A DNA stretch of 64,000 nt, taken from contig UEIF01000013.1 in assembly GCA_900468805.1 (NCBI GenBank), forward strand, positions 60,278 to 124,277, in the 5' to 3' direction. This document shows positions 43,994-53,686 of the stretch, in pieces (positions within the stretch are counted from its first letter, which is position 1; every line of letters begins with the position of its first letter). A program made the translations under genes and the position numbers. The notes beneath the pieces were generated by a model, which did no database searches, was not told where the DNA came from, and saw nothing but the letters and a program-made list of their open reading frames with translations. Source of the DNA: Hyphomicrobiales bacterium (GTDB taxonomy: Bacteria; Pseudomonadota; Alphaproteobacteria; Rhizobiales; Rhizobiaceae).

Positions 43994-44821
43994 ATGAACA
44001 GCAAATCCCAACCCACGGCTCTCGTCACCGGCGCGTCATCCGGCATGGGAAAGACCATCGCCGGACGCCTGATCGCTGATGGCTATCTGGTCTATGTCGC
44101 CGCCCGCAACGTCGAGAAGATGGCCGATCTGGCAGAGCTTGGCGCAATCCCGCTGCAGATGGATATTTCGAAGGACGAGGACATCGTTGCCGCCGTCAGG
44201 GCCATCACCGAGAGATCTGGTGGCGTCGATGTGCTGGTCAACAATGCCGGCTTCGGTCTCTACGGCCCTGTCGAGGAGATCCCGCTCGATGAGGCGCGTT
44301 ATCAGTTCGAGGTGAACGTCTTCGGCCCCGCGCGCCTGACCCAGCTTCTGCTTCCGGCTATGCGGGCGCGCGGCGCAGGCACCATCGTCAACATCACCTC
44401 GATGGGCGGCAAGATCTATACGGTGCTCGGCGCCTGGTATCATGCCACCAAGCATGCGCTGGAAGGCTGGTCCGACAGCCTGCGGCTCGAGCTCGAACCC
44501 TTCGGCATCCGCGTCGTCGTGATCGAGCCGGGACTTATCGAAACAGGCTTTGGCGACGCCGCTTCCCGGGGCATCCTGGAACGGTCCGGCACCGGCCCTT
44601 ACGGGAAGCTCGCGCAAAGCGTGGCCGCCTCCATCGATAGGAGCTATGGCCGGGGCCAGGGAACCGATCCCAAGGTCATCGCCGATGTCGTCGGTGATGC
44701 CGTCCGGTCGGCCCGGCCCAAAACCCGCTATGCAGCGGGCAAATACGCAAAGATGATGATCTGGGTGCGCAAGTGGCTGGGCGACCGCGCCTTCGACCGG
44801 CTGATCAAGAGCCAGATGTGA
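43994..44821 (+). CDS. Short-chain dehydrogenase/reductase (SDR)
   Basis: This 275-residue NAD(P)-dependent oxidoreductase has TGASSGMGKTIAGRL (cofactor loop), VLVNNAGFGLYGPVEE, the catalytic Ser in NITSMGGKIYTVLG, and Tyr/Lys in WYHATKHALEGWSD. This is the classical SDR set, and the C-terminus resembles the subgroup that acts on retinoid- or steroid-like alcohols. The substrate is unknown. It is followed after 20 bases by an AraC regulator, which may control it. Confidence 0.9.
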   Translation: MNSKSQPTALVTGASSGMGKTIAGRLIADGYLVYVAARNVEKMADLAELGAIPLQMDISKDEDIVAAVRAITERSGGVDVLVNNAGFGLYGPVEEIPLDEARYQFEVNVFGPARLTQLLLPAMRARGAGTIVNITSMGGKIYTVLGAWYHATKHALEGWSDSLRLELEPFGIRVVVIEPGLIETGFGDAASRGILERSGTGPYGKLAQSVAASIDRSYGRGQGTDPKVIADVVGDAVRSARPKTRYAAGKYAKMMIWVRKWLGDRAFDRLIKSQM

Positions 44822-44841
44822 AGGTCGCCGTAGAGGATGCA

Positions 44842-45846
44842 ATGATGACCGGGAATGCGGGCGACAGATGCAGGCTGCCGCAGGCCTTCTGGCGGGCGGC
44901 GGAACGTATGGGCCTGCCCGCCCCGGCTCTGCTGCGTCAGGCAAGGCTGCCGGCGACACTGCATATCGCGCCGGAGACATGGCTGACGACGGCACAGTAT
45001 TTCGCGCTGTGGCGTGCGGTCGAAACGCTGTCGCAAGACCCCGCCATCGGCCTGCGCATGACCGTCGAGACCGATACCTCGCTGCATCCGCCCGCCACGA
45101 TGTCGGCCTTTTTCGCGCGGGATTACCGCGACGGGTTGCATCGGCTGGCGCGGTTCAAACGGCTCTGCACCCCGGAGGAACTGACCGCAGCCGAAACCGG
45201 GAGCGAATGCCGGGTCGCGGTGCGCTGGCTTCATACCGATGAAGCCGAGCCGGATGCGGCAGCCGACGTGACCTTTGCGGCGATCCTTGAACTCGGGCGG
45301 CGCGGAACGGGGCGGCATCTCATGCCCATCCGGGTCGAGATGACCCGAACCGGGCCGGTGAGCGAAGCACATCGATCCTACTTCGATGCACCTGTTCGTA
45401 CCGGCTGCGCGCAGAACGTGCTGGTGCTGGATCGTGCCGATCTGGACCTGCCGTTCTCAGGACATAACCCCGAACTGCTTGCGATCCTCGATCCCTCTCT
45501 TGCTGCATCGCTTGGCGAGATCGAAGCACGATCCTCGCTCCCCGATCAGGTGAAGATCCTGATCAAGCGCCGCATCGCCAGCGGCAAACCCGATATTGCC
45601 GATGTGGCCCGCGAAATGGGCATGAGCGAGCGGACCCTTCAGCGCCGCATCACAGAACAGGGCACGAGCTATCGCGGCCTGCTGGACGAAGCACGGCGGG
45701 AACTCGGCCACCGTTTGCTGTCCGACGGGCAGAACGGCATCGAGGAGATCGCATTCCTGCTGGGCTTTCAGGATACCAGTTCGTTCTATCGGGCCTTCCG
45801 CGCATGGGAAGGGCTTACCCCGGCAGAATGGAGAGACCTCCACTGA
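44842..45846 (+). CDS. AraC-family transcriptional regulator (OruR-like)
   Basis: This regulator has about 334 residues. The N-terminal half is the Arabinose_bd-like sensing domain (FWRAAERMGLPAPALLRQAR, then GLRMTVETDTSLHP); the C-terminal 100 residues are the AraC helix-turn-helix pair (DVAREMGMSERTLQRRITEQ, EEIAFLLGFQDTSSFYRAFR). I start it at the ATG at 44842; an adjacent ATG at 44845 is equally possible. It lies in an apparent operon with the SDR gene and ends before a complex hairpin. Confidence 0.88.
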   Translation: MMTGNAGDRCRLPQAFWRAAERMGLPAPALLRQARLPATLHIAPETWLTTAQYFALWRAVETLSQDPAIGLRMTVETDTSLHPPATMSAFFARDYRDGLHRLARFKRLCTPEELTAAETGSECRVAVRWLHTDEAEPDAAADVTFAAILELGRRGTGRHLMPIRVEMTRTGPVSEAHRSYFDAPVRTGCAQNVLVLDRADLDLPFSGHNPELLAILDPSLAASLGEIEARSSLPDQVKILIKRRIASGKPDIADVAREMGMSERTLQRRITEQGTSYRGLLDEARRELGHRLLSDGQNGIEEIAFLLGFQDTSSFYRAFRAWEGLTPAEWRDLH

Positions 45847-45902
45847 AACGGTTTGTCCAGCGCCGCCCCATGCTCTCGATTCAGCGTATATCAGCAACCG
45901 CC

Positions 45903-45948
45903 CAACAAAGCCCGCCCCAAAAGCCGGCCCCGAAAGCCGGCTTTGTTG
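45903..45948. terminator. Overlapping alternative hairpins between AraC gene and catalase gene
   Basis: CAACAAAGCC (45903-45912) pairs perfectly with GGCTTTGTTG (45939-45948). A second stem, AAAGCCGGC (45920-45928) with GCCGGCTTT (45936-45944), uses part of the same right arm, so the two cannot form together. It lies 57 bases after the AraC stop, so termination is the simplest role. Confidence 0.5.
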
Positions 45949-46075
45949 ATTGCCGAAATTCCGCGCGTCTCCGTGAGCCCGATTTCACGCCGGTCCGAAT
46001 ACAGCGGCGACAGCGTTTCCGGACAGGAACAATGAGCAGTTGAGTGCATTCCCTCATCGACCCAAGGAGGGACCC

Positions 46076-48190
46076 ATGTCACCCAAAACCGTAAAAACAG
46101 CTGCATCCGCAACCGCGACGATCCACGATCAGCGCCTTCACAGGGGGGCCGGCGGCGAGCTCCATCAGATCGCCGAGGATGGCGCCGACGTCTTGACGAC
46201 GTCGCAGGGCGCACCCGTTGCAGACGATCAGAACACGCTGAGGGTCGGCCCGCGCGGCCCTGCCCTGATCGAGGATTTCCATTTCCGCGAAAAGATATTC
46301 CATTTCGACCACGAGCGCATTCCGGAGCGTGTGGTCCATGCCCGCGGTTATGGCGCGCACGGTTTCTTCGAGACCTATGCCCCCCTGTCGAAATATACGA
46401 GGGCTGATCTTTTCCAGCGCGCAGGCGAGAAGACGCCGGCCTTCGTGCGCTTCTCCACTGTCGCCGGCAGCAAGGGGTCCTTCGATCTTGCGCGCGACGT
46501 GCGCGGTTTTGCCGTAAAGATCTACACCCAGGAGGGAAACTGGGATCTGGTCGGAAACAATATTCCGGTCTTCTTCATCCAGGATGCCATCAAGTTTCCG
46601 GATATCATCCATTCGGTCAAACCCGAACCGGACCGCGGCTTTCCCCAGGCGCAGTCGGCCCACGACAATTTCTGGGACTTCATCTCGCTGACCCCGGAAA
46701 GCATGCACATGATCATGTGGGTGATGTCCGACCGCGCGATCCCGCGATCATTCCGCTTCATGGAAGGTTTCGGCGTGCATACCTTCCGCTTCGTCAACGA
46801 GAAGGACGTATCCACTTTCGTCAAATTCCACTGGAAGCCCAAGCTCGGGCTGCAGTCGGTGGTCTGGAACGAAGCCGTCAAGATCAATGGCGCCGATCCC
46901 GATTTCCATCGGCGCGATCTTTGGCAGGCGATCCAATCGGGCAACTTCCCGGAATGGGAACTCTGCGTGCAGCTTTTCGATCAGAAATTCGCAGACGAAT
47001 TCGATTTCGACGTGCTCGACCCCACCAAGATCATTCCCGAGGAGATCCTGCCCGTCCAGCCGATCGGCCGGCTGGTGCTCGACCGCATGCCGGACAACTT
47101 TTTCGCGGAAACCGAACAGGTCGCCTTCATGACCCAGAACGTCCCGCCCGGCATCGATTTCAGCAATGATCCGCTGCTCCAGGGACGCAACTTCTCCTAT
47201 CTCGATACGCAGCTGAAGCGCCTCGGCGGACCGAACTTCACGCATCTGCCGATCAATGCACCGAAGTGTCCCTTCCACCATTTCCAGCAGGACGGGCACA
47301 TGGCGATGCGCAACCCGGTCGGCCGGATCAATTACGAACCGAATTCCTCTGGCGAAGGCCCGCGGGAATCGCCGGCCAGGGGCTTCCGCACCTTCCCGTC
47401 GGAGGAAACGGGGCAGAAGGTGCGCCTGCGTCCCGAAAGCTTTGCCGACCATTACAGCCAGGCGCGCCAGTTCTATATCAGCCAGACACCGCCCGAGCAG
47501 CGCCACATCGCCGCCGCCCTGACCTTCGAGCTCAGCAAGGTCGAAAACCCCGTCATCCGCGAGCGGATGGTATCGCATCTGCTGAACATCGACGAGACGC
47601 TGGCTGCGAAGGTGGCAGCAGCGCTCGGCATTGCCGACATGCCGAAGCCGGCGGACGCGGCCATGCCGACCCGTCAGGATCTGGAGCCTTCGGCCGCACT
47701 CAGCATCATCGAGCGCGGACCCAAACGGTTCGAGGGCCGCAAACTCGGATTGCTGGTGACTGATGGATCGGACGCGGCTCTCGTTGGAGCCATTACCGGC
47801 GCGATTATCGGGGAAAAGGGCGTGGTCGAGATCATTGCGCCCAAGATCGGAGGCGTGACCCTGTCGGACGGCTCGTTCCTTGACGCCCAGCAGATGATCG
47901 ATGGCGGACCATCCGTTCTCTATGATGCGGTCGCCGTTCTCGCCGCAGAAGACGCGATGCCCGACCTCCTGAAGGAATCCACCGCCCGCGATTTCGTCGC
48001 CGATGCCTTCGCCCATTGCAAGTTCATCGGCTACGCAGCCCCTGTCCTGGCGCTCATGAAGAAGGCAGGCATTGAGGATCTCGATGAAGGCACGGTCGAG
48101 CTCGGCTCGGCTAAGGACATCGAGGCATTTGTCGCTGAACTTGGAAAACTGCGGGTCTGGGCGCGAGAGCCCTCCGTCAAGATCCGCTAA
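46076..48190 (+). CDS. katE: Large-subunit monofunctional catalase (KatE/HPII type)
   Basis: This 704-residue haem catalase breaks hydrogen peroxide into water and oxygen. It has [15 protein letters not shown] (catalytic His), [20 protein letters not shown] (catalytic Asn), the proximal haem Tyr in [13 protein letters not shown], and the C-terminal DJ-1/PfpI-like domain ([20 protein letters not shown]) found only in large-subunit clade-2 catalases such as E. coli HPII. The N-terminal extension also fits. The ATG at 46076 follows AAGGAGGGACCC; an upstream in-frame ATG at 46040 lacks a site. A strong hairpin follows the stop. Confidence 0.92.
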   Translation: MSPKTVKTAASATATIHDQRLHRGAGGELHQIAEDGADVLTTSQGAPVADDQNTLRVGPRGPALIEDFHFREKIFHFDHERIPERVVHARGYGAHGFFETYAPLSKYTRADLFQRAGEKTPAFVRFSTVAGSKGSFDLARDVRGFAVKIYTQEGNWDLVGNNIPVFFIQDAIKFPDIIHSVKPEPDRGFPQAQSAHDNFWDFISLTPESMHMIMWVMSDRAIPRSFRFMEGFGVHTFRFVNEKDVSTFVKFHWKPKLGLQSVVWNEAVKINGADPDFHRRDLWQAIQSGNFPEWELCVQLFDQKFADEFDFDVLDPTKIIPEEILPVQPIGRLVLDRMPDNFFAETEQVAFMTQNVPPGIDFSNDPLLQGRNFSYLDTQLKRLGGPNFTHLPINAPKCPFHHFQQDGHMAMRNPVGRINYEPNSSGEGPRESPARGFRTFPSEETGQKVRLRPESFADHYSQARQFYISQTPPEQRHIAAALTFELSKVENPVIRERMVSHLLNIDETLAAKVAAALGIADMPKPADAAMPTRQDLEPSAALSIIERGPKRFEGRKLGLLVTDGSDAALVGAITGAIIGEKGVVEIIAPKIGGVTLSDGSFLDAQQMIDGGPSVLYDAVAVLAAEDAMPDLLKESTARDFVADAFAHCKFIGYAAPVLALMKKAGIEDLDEGTVELGSAKDIEAFVAELGKLRVWAREPSVKIR

Positions 48191-48198
48191 ACGCATCC

Positions 48199-48223
48199 GT
48201 GCCGCGGGCCTGCCCCGCGGCAC
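48199..48223 (+). terminator. Terminator after catalase gene
   Basis: GTGCCGCGGG (48199-48208) pairs perfectly with CCCGCGGCAC (48214-48223) over a five-base loop, nine bases after the stop. A short T-run follows within 12 bases (CTTTT). This is a good intrinsic-terminator candidate. Confidence 0.7.
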
Positions 48224-48379
48224 CAATTCCTGCTTTTAAGCCTCTCAACCGGAAGCCTTATCCGAAAGGCCGACAGCTATATGTATTTACGCCGATATTA
48301 CTGTTGCGTACTTTCGTGTTGCATACAAAGCGCCTAAACTTCAGCCCACACTAAAATGCCATCCGGGGGGAAGTCAGGC

Positions 48380-49030
48380 ATGAGAGACCGATTGAACAGG
48401 ACGAGGCAGTGTGGGCGCCGCCTGACCGCGACCGTTGCGGCGGCATCGGCGGCCACGCAATCTGCGTCAGCAGCCGATGACGCAGCGACGCGGGCCTATC
48501 ACACCGCCCTCACCGACCATGTACCCGGCTTCATCACCGGACCCGGCCAGACCGACTATCTCTTCATCGCCGTCATCGTGCTGATCCTGGTAATGATCCT
48601 CGCCATCGGCAATTTCTACTTCCAGCTCCATGCCGTTCCCGAGCGCATCGCGCACCGGGCCAACAAGGCGCAGCTGGAGATCGTCGCCGTGCTGGCACTG
48701 ATCTCGCTCTTCACCCACAATCACCTCTACTGGATCATCGGCCTGCTGCTGGCGATGATCCGAATTCCGGATTTTTCGACACCGCTCTATTCGATCGCCC
48801 GGTCGATTGCGAGGCTCGCAAGCCGCCATCCCGAGGCCGGTGTTGCCCCGGCCGCTCCGCCAGCCTCAAATCATGCTGCCCCGGTTGCAGCAGACCCGTC
48901 GCCCCCGGCCAATTCTCCCACGGCCACTGCGCCCGTTTCCGGTGCACCGATCGCTCCCGCGCCATCCGCCACGCATCCGCACATCGTCCAGCCGGTCATC
49001 AAGTCCGGTGCACAGGGAGAAGGTATCTGA
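48380..49030 (+). CDS. DUF3302-like inner-membrane protein, partner of HlyD gene
   Basis: This 216-residue protein has a basic N-terminus and two or three membrane helices (YLFIAVIVLILVMILAIGNF, LEIVAVLALISLFTHNHLYW), with a polar loop HAVPERIAHRANKAQ between them. This pattern and the downstream HlyD gene match the DUF3302 + HlyD pairs of E. coli (yiaW-yiaV, yibI-yibH). The C-terminal 70 residues are Pro/Ala-rich and probably disordered. The ATG at 48380 is used; 48356 is an alternative. It is coupled to the next gene (two-base gap). Confidence 0.65.
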   Translation: MRDRLNRTRQCGRRLTATVAAASAATQSASAADDAATRAYHTALTDHVPGFITGPGQTDYLFIAVIVLILVMILAIGNFYFQLHAVPERIAHRANKAQLEIVAVLALISLFTHNHLYWIIGLLLAMIRIPDFSTPLYSIARSIARLASRHPEAGVAPAAPPASNHAAPVAADPSPPANSPTATAPVSGAPIAPAPSATHPHIVQPVIKSGAQGEGI

Positions 49031-49032
49031 CC

Positions 49033-50259
49033 ATGCTTGAACTGATGCTGTGCTCGATGCTGACCATCCTCCCGGATTATCTCTACCGCCGCTATGTGCA
49101 GGACAAGCGCATCGGCCGCGAGATCACCCTCTACAGCATGTGGTACGAACTGCGCTGGGGCATTTCCGCCTGTCTGCTGCTCACCATCTCGCTGATCACC
49201 ATGATCTTCTATTTCCACCCCTCGACGAAGAGCGTCACCGCCGTCTTCCGCACAGTTACCATCCTGCCGGAATCCATGGGCCGGGTCGATGAGGTCTATG
49301 TCGGCGTAAACCAGAAGGTCGCGGCTGGCGCACCGCTCTTCCGCCTCGACGATTCCGCCCAGAAGGCCGCCCTTGATGTGGCGCACAAGCAGATTGCCGA
49401 AGTCGAGGCTCAGACCAGGGTGGCCGAGAGCGAGCTTGCCAGCGCCGACGGCATGATCCGGCAGGCTGAAGGCGCCCTGCAGGTCTCGATCGACGAGTTG
49501 CAGATGAAGACCCAGCTACTGAAGAACGATGCGGTTGCCCGCCGCGAGGTGGACCGGCTCACCAATACCGTGGAAAGCCAGCGGGGCATGGTCAGTGCCG
49601 CCTATGCCAACAAGGAAACGCTGCAGACCAAGCTTAACGTGCTCCTGCCGGCGCAGAAGGCCAGTGCCGGGGCAGCACTCAACCAGGCCCAGGTGGAACT
49701 GGACAAGACGGTCGTCAAGGCCGGCATCAACGGCACCGTCCAGCAGTTTACGCTGCGCAAGGGTGATGTGCTGAATACCATGCTGCGCCCGGCGGGCATC
49801 CTCGTGCCCGAAGAAGCCGGCCGCGGCACGCTGGTTGCCGGCTTCGGGCAAATCGAGGCTCAGGTCATGAGGCCCGGCATGGTGGCCGAAGCCACCTGCG
49901 TCGGCAAACCCTTCGCCATCATCCCGCTCGTCGTCACCGAGGTGCAGGATGTGATCGCCGCCGGCCAGCTGCGCCCCACCGACCAGCTCGTCGATGTCAC
50001 GCAACTATCAAGCCCCGGCACGCTGACCGTTTTCCTGCAGCCCCTCTTCCCCGGCGGCCTCGACGGCGTGCCGCCCGGCGGCAGCTGCATCGCCAACGCT
50101 TATACCAACAACCACGAAGCGCTCGCCGACCCCAATATCGGCACCTTCAAATCGATCGGCCTGCATGTCATCGATACGGTCGGCGTGGTGCACGCCATGA
50201 TCCTGCGCATGCAGGCCATGTTGCTGCCGGTCCAGACGCTGGTGCTGACGGGGCACTGA
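49033..50259 (+). CDS. HlyD-family membrane fusion protein
   Basis: This 408-residue protein has an N-terminal cytoplasmic piece, one membrane helix (GISACLLLTISLITMIFYFH) and a periplasmic part with the lipoyl-like half motif VDEVYVGVNQKVAAGAPLFR, a long coiled coil (about 120-220, with QIAEVEAQTRVAESELASAD), then DKTVVKAGINGTVQQFTLRK. These are membrane-fusion-protein traits. No transporter ATPase or outer-membrane gene lies nearby, as in the yiaV/yibH type. It ends in a helix (VGVVHAMILRMQAMLLPV). Confidence 0.85.
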   Translation: MLELMLCSMLTILPDYLYRRYVQDKRIGREITLYSMWYELRWGISACLLLTISLITMIFYFHPSTKSVTAVFRTVTILPESMGRVDEVYVGVNQKVAAGAPLFRLDDSAQKAALDVAHKQIAEVEAQTRVAESELASADGMIRQAEGALQVSIDELQMKTQLLKNDAVARREVDRLTNTVESQRGMVSAAYANKETLQTKLNVLLPAQKASAGAALNQAQVELDKTVVKAGINGTVQQFTLRKGDVLNTMLRPAGILVPEEAGRGTLVAGFGQIEAQVMRPGMVAEATCVGKPFAIIPLVVTEVQDVIAAGQLRPTDQLVDVTQLSSPGTLTVFLQPLFPGGLDGVPPGGSCIANAYTNNHEALADPNIGTFKSIGLHVIDTVGVVHAMILRMQAMLLPVQTLVLTGH

Positions 50260-50412
50260 GGGCATTTGTCGAGGCAAGCACTGACTCCTCTCCAGCATGC
50301 CTGTCCGAGCATGACGATTGAGCGCGTGGCAACCCGGCCACGTGCCACCTTGCGAAGCGCCCTCCAACCCCTCACCTATGCAACAGAACTTGCCTCACTC
50401 CACAGGCTTCCC

Positions 50413-50727
50413 ATGAACCCCGCAGCCGACGACTTTTCCCAGGCGCTTGCCCTTATACCCGAGGGCTACAGCGAAGGTAGCTTCGAAGCCGGCCGCTGGG
50501 GCGCCACCGTCAAGCGCTCGCCGGATGGCAAGCGCATCTGGCTCTATGCCGAAGATCTCGGCGGCAGCGATGTCGTCAGCTTCAACCTCTACCTGCTGGA
50601 GGCAAGCGGCAGCACCCTGAAACCCTGCGAGATGTCGTCCGCCAAGGTGGTTGCATTCGTGCTCGGCTACCGGCCGGACAAGCAGGGTCACCCCAGGCTG
50701 CCCGCGAAACGCTCCGCCAGCCGCTGA
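50413..50727 (+). CDS. Unknown small protein
   Basis: This 104-residue soluble protein starts MNPAADDFSQALALIPEGYS and contains the strands FEAGRWGATVKRSPDGKRIW and DVVSFNLYLLEASGSTLKPC. I do not recognise a named domain, but the pattern resembles small conserved rhizobial proteins. The last 40 bases overlap the convergent LysR gene tail to tail. Confidence 0.6.
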   Translation: MNPAADDFSQALALIPEGYSEGSFEAGRWGATVKRSPDGKRIWLYAEDLGGSDVVSFNLYLLEASGSTLKPCEMSSAKVVAFVLGYRPDKQGHPRLPAKRSASR

Positions 50728-51620
50728 CGCTGAAAGCCCTCGATGACAAAATCGACGAACACCCGCGTTTTGAGCGGCAGCAGCGTCCTGTTGGCGTAAT
50801 AGATGGAGATCGGGCCGATATCGACATACCAGGAGGGCACCAGCCGGATCAGCTCGCCGCTGTCGAGATGGGCAAGCGCATCGGGCTTGGAGAGCAGCGT
50901 GACGCCCAGCCCGAGAAGGGCGGCCTTCCGCATGGCGGCGGGATCGTTGACGACGATCCCCGGCGTGAGATCGACAGGCTGCACCTCTCCCGCCGCGTTA
51001 CGCATCTGCCGTTGCGGAATGCGCCCGGTATTGATCGATTTCATGACGATGCCGTCGAGCCCCGCAAGCCCGGCCGGATCGGCCGGCAGCACGCGGCCCT
51101 TGATATAAGCAGGTGATGCCACCGCCACGAGATGGGCCGGCGCCAGCACCCGCGCCACCACGCCCGAGGCAAGCTCGAAGCCGCCTCCAACAGCCGCGTC
51201 ATAACCTTCGCCGACCAAATCCACCTGCCGGTTCTCGAACATCCATTCCGGCCGCACCAGCGGGTAACGCTTCATGAAGTCGGGCAGCATGGGCAGCACA
51301 TATTTTATGCCGAAGGCCGGGCTGAGGCTGACTTTCAGGATGCCGGCCGGCTCCGCCTGCTCATTGGAGATTTCGGCTATCGCCCCCTGGAGCCCCTCGA
51401 GATGGTCGCGCATGGCGATGAGAAAGCGCTCGCCTGCCTCCGTCAGCGTCAGGCTGCGCGTGCTGCGATGGAAGAGCCGGAGCTTCAGATTGGCTTCGAG
51501 TGCCGCAACATTGCGGCTGACCGCCGCCGGCGTCAGGCCGAGACGCCGCGCCGCCGCCGAAAAGCCGCCGAGTTCAGCGCTGCGCACGAAGGATTCCAGG
51601 TTAGCCAGGCTTTCCATCAA
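50688..51620 (-). CDS. LysR-family transcriptional regulator
   Basis: This 310-residue regulator has a clear winged helix (ESLANLESFVRSAELGGFSA, then AAVSRNVAALEANLKLRLFH) and a substrate domain of the CrgA/AaeR-like subgroup (GILKVSLSPAFGIKYVLPML). It is divergent from the F420-reductase-like gene at 51734, which it probably regulates together with the gene after it. A perfect inverted repeat (51629-51645) sits just upstream of its start. Confidence 0.92.
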   Translation of the reverse strand: MMESLANLESFVRSAELGGFSAAARRLGLTPAAVSRNVAALEANLKLRLFHRSTRSLTLTEAGERFLIAMRDHLEGLQGAIAEISNEQAEPAGILKVSLSPAFGIKYVLPMLPDFMKRYPLVRPEWMFENRQVDLVGEGYDAAVGGGFELASGVVARVLAPAHLVAVASPAYIKGRVLPADPAGLAGLDGIVMKSINTGRIPQRQMRNAAGEVQPVDLTPGIVVNDPAAMRKAALLGLGVTLLSKPDALAHLDSGELIRLVPSWYVDIGPISIYYANRTLLPLKTRVFVDFVIEGFQRQRLAERFAGSLG

Positions 51621-51628
51621 CCACGACC

Positions 51629-51645
51629 TTCAAGAGACACTTGAA
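51629..51645. promoter_or_regulatory. Candidate operator next to LysR start
   Basis: TTCAAG (51629-51634) and CTTGAA (51640-51645) form a perfect inverted repeat over five bases, eight bases upstream of the LysR ATG and about 90 bases from the divergent gene. Its position suits autoregulation. Confidence 0.5.
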
Positions 51646-51733
51646 ACTGATACCATCCATTTCGGCCTAATCAAAGAGGAATGGCAGCGCGATATTGGCT
51701 CTATCGAAACGACATTCAGAAAGGAAACTTGCC

Positions 51734-52333
51734 ATGTCCATCGGTATCATCGGCGCCGGCAATATCGGCTCCGCCTTCGCCCGCGCTCTCGCCCGTAACG
51801 GTATCTCCGCCACCATCGCCAACAGCCGCGGCCCGGAAACGCTTGCCGAGCTCACCGCAGAACTCGCCCCGCACATCATGGCCGGAACGATCGAAGAGGC
51901 TGCCGGCGCCGATATCGTCCTCATCGCCGTGCCCTGGTCGAAGCTGCCGGCGGCACTGTCCGGCCTGCCGGATTGGGCCGGCCGCATCGTCATCGATGCC
52001 AACAACGCAATCGAGGCACCCCTCTTCAAGCCGGCCGAACTCGGCGGCCGCCTGTCGAGCGAAATCGTCGCCGGACTCGTGCCCGGCGCCCGACTCGTCA
52101 AGGCCTTCAATCACCTCTTGGCAAACCTCGTTTCTGCAGACCCCAAGGCCGAAGGCGGCAACCGGGTGCTGTTCTATTCGGGCGACGATCAGCAAGCGAA
52201 GGCGGAAGTCGGCGCGCTCATCACCCGCCTCGGCTTTGCCGGCATCGATCTCGGCCCGCTCGCGACAGGCGGCAGCCTCACCCAGTTCCCCGGCGGCCCG
52301 CTGCCGGCAATCAACTTCGTCAAGTTCGGTTGA
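51734..52333 (+). CDS. NADPH-dependent F420 reductase-like oxidoreductase
   Basis: This 199-residue protein has an N-terminal Rossmann motif SIGIIGAGNIGSAFARALAR and a core with VLIAVPWSKLPAALSGLPDW and LVKAFNHLLANLVSADP, the pattern of the F420-dependent NADP oxidoreductase family (NADP_oxido / Fno-like). Rhizobia are not known to make much F420, so the real partner may be another cofactor. The ATG at 51734 follows GAAAGGAAAC. Confidence 0.85.
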   Translation: MSIGIIGAGNIGSAFARALARNGISATIANSRGPETLAELTAELAPHIMAGTIEEAAGADIVLIAVPWSKLPAALSGLPDWAGRIVIDANNAIEAPLFKPAELGGRLSSEIVAGLVPGARLVKAFNHLLANLVSADPKAEGGNRVLFYSGDDQQAKAEVGALITRLGFAGIDLGPLATGGSLTQFPGGPLPAINFVKFG

Positions 52334-52345
52334 GGGTGGAGCACC

Positions 52346-52729
52346 ATGTCACCTCTCGAAACGGCGCAGACGTTCTTCGCCCACTGGAGCGCCAACCGCA
52401 TCGACGAAGCCGTCGCCATGCTGAGCGATGATGTGCTCTACGACAACGTACCCCTGCCTGAAATCGTCGGTCGCGAAAACGTCCGGAAGTTCCAGGCCGA
52501 TTTCGGCATCGGCACCGGCTTCAAGGTGGATTGGAAAATTATCGAGATCGCTGTCTCGGGCGATGTCGTGTTGAATGAGCGCATCGATATCTTCACCCAT
52601 GAAAGTGGCGGCACGATCACCCTGCCGGTCATGGGCACGCTGACGGTGGAAAACGGCACGATCACCGTCTGGCGCGACTATTTCGATCTGGGGAGTTTCG
52701 AACGGCAGCTGGCTGCGATCAGACAGTAA
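52346..52729 (+). CDS. Limonene-1,2-epoxide hydrolase-like / SnoaL-fold protein
   Basis: This 127-residue protein has a cone-shaped barrel fold: ETAQTFFAHWSANRIDEAVA, MLSDDVLYDNVPLPEIVGRE, and the end ENGTITVWRDYFDLGSFERQ. The WRDYFD motif and the spacing are typical of limonene epoxide hydrolase family members. It hydrolyses an epoxide or uses a similar pocket; the substrate is unknown. Twelve bases separate it from the F420-reductase-like gene, so they share an operon. Confidence 0.82.
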   Translation: MSPLETAQTFFAHWSANRIDEAVAMLSDDVLYDNVPLPEIVGRENVRKFQADFGIGTGFKVDWKIIEIAVSGDVVLNERIDIFTHESGGTITLPVMGTLTVENGTITVWRDYFDLGSFERQLAAIRQ

Positions 52730-52821
52730 CTGCGGCGACCACCCGCACCTGACACGGCACCGCCCTCATTCAATGGGCGGAGCCCGGGACCGGGATCACC
52801 GCACGCGGAATAGAGGCAGAT

Positions 52822-53406
52822 TTAATAGAGCAGCCATAGATCCTTTGAACCGGGCTCGTGTTCGGTCGCAACCCTGTAATAGGTACGCGTGTTGTCGCGC
52901 TCTTTTTCGTAAGTCCACTTCAAGCCCCATCTGCATTCGTCCGTCATGCACTCACGGCTCTTCGATTCGTACACATCGAGTTGAAATGCCTCACCATTGA
53001 TCTCACCGGTGATCGAGCCGGTTTTCCCCTCATCCTTCGATACGAGTTCAAACGCCCCTGCCCGACCATCCAGACAGTAGATCTTGCCGCGATAGATTCG
53101 CTCGCCGGTCTCCAACTTCCAGAAATGCGTCTTCACCTCCGATACGCTGTAGCGACCCCTGCATTGCTGCCTTTCGGCCGAGCCGATCTCAATCGTTCCC
53201 CCCATCTGCTCACTCTCGTTATGTGCGATCACCTTTCCTAGCACCGGAGTACCCGTTGCGAGATAGCTTCCCTCGACACCACGGACAAACAGATATGAAC
53301 ATCCTGCGAGCGTGAAACCCATTGCCGCCACCGAGACGGCGATCGTGAATCCACGCAGCGCCCACGCGCATCTCAAGACAGATAGCAAGCATACCTCCAT
53401 GTTCAT
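52822..53406 (-). CDS. Unknown lipoprotein
   Basis: This 194-residue protein has a signal region ending in the lipobox TLAGCSY (Cys at about residue 36), so it is probably anchored to a membrane by lipid. The mature part has four more Cys (QQCRGRY, IYCLDGRAG, SRECMTDECRWG), likely forming disulfides, and a beta-rich pattern (HFWKLETGERIYRGKIYC). No named family is recognised. GC is somewhat lower than in its neighbours. Confidence 0.65.
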   Translation of the reverse strand: MNMEVCLLSVLRCAWALRGFTIAVSVAAMGFTLAGCSYLFVRGVEGSYLATGTPVLGKVIAHNESEQMGGTIEIGSAERQQCRGRYSVSEVKTHFWKLETGERIYRGKIYCLDGRAGAFELVSKDEGKTGSITGEINGEAFQLDVYESKSRECMTDECRWGLKWTYEKERDNTRTYYRVATEHEPGSKDLWLLY

Positions 53407-53686
53407 CTTTATGTTCGCGCATGCTGAAGGGAGCGATGAGGAAGGAAATCAAGGAATGGTCTGTCCGAAAGTCCAAGAGCGGCGAGTAGATAGCTATTTC
53501 CAGCGACGATAGTGCCAATATTCAAATCGAAGTATTTTCCCACCACCAGGAGAGGTGAATGGATGCCACACCTCATCGAAGAATAGAATGCCCCATCCCC
53601 GTTCCGCCGATACACGTGAATGAACGCAGTTGGCCGCGATAAACGGTAGCAACTTAATGCCCAGCCACGAGTGGCCGGAGCGCCGC

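Noticed and set aside
45920..45944. Riboswitch upstream of catalase
   Set aside because: Only simple overlapping stems are visible; no known aptamer motif was recognised and the position suits a terminator of the AraC gene.
46748..48226. 492-codon frame antisense to catalase
   Set aside because: The + strand encodes all catalase active-site motifs; the antisense product is low-complexity and matches nothing.
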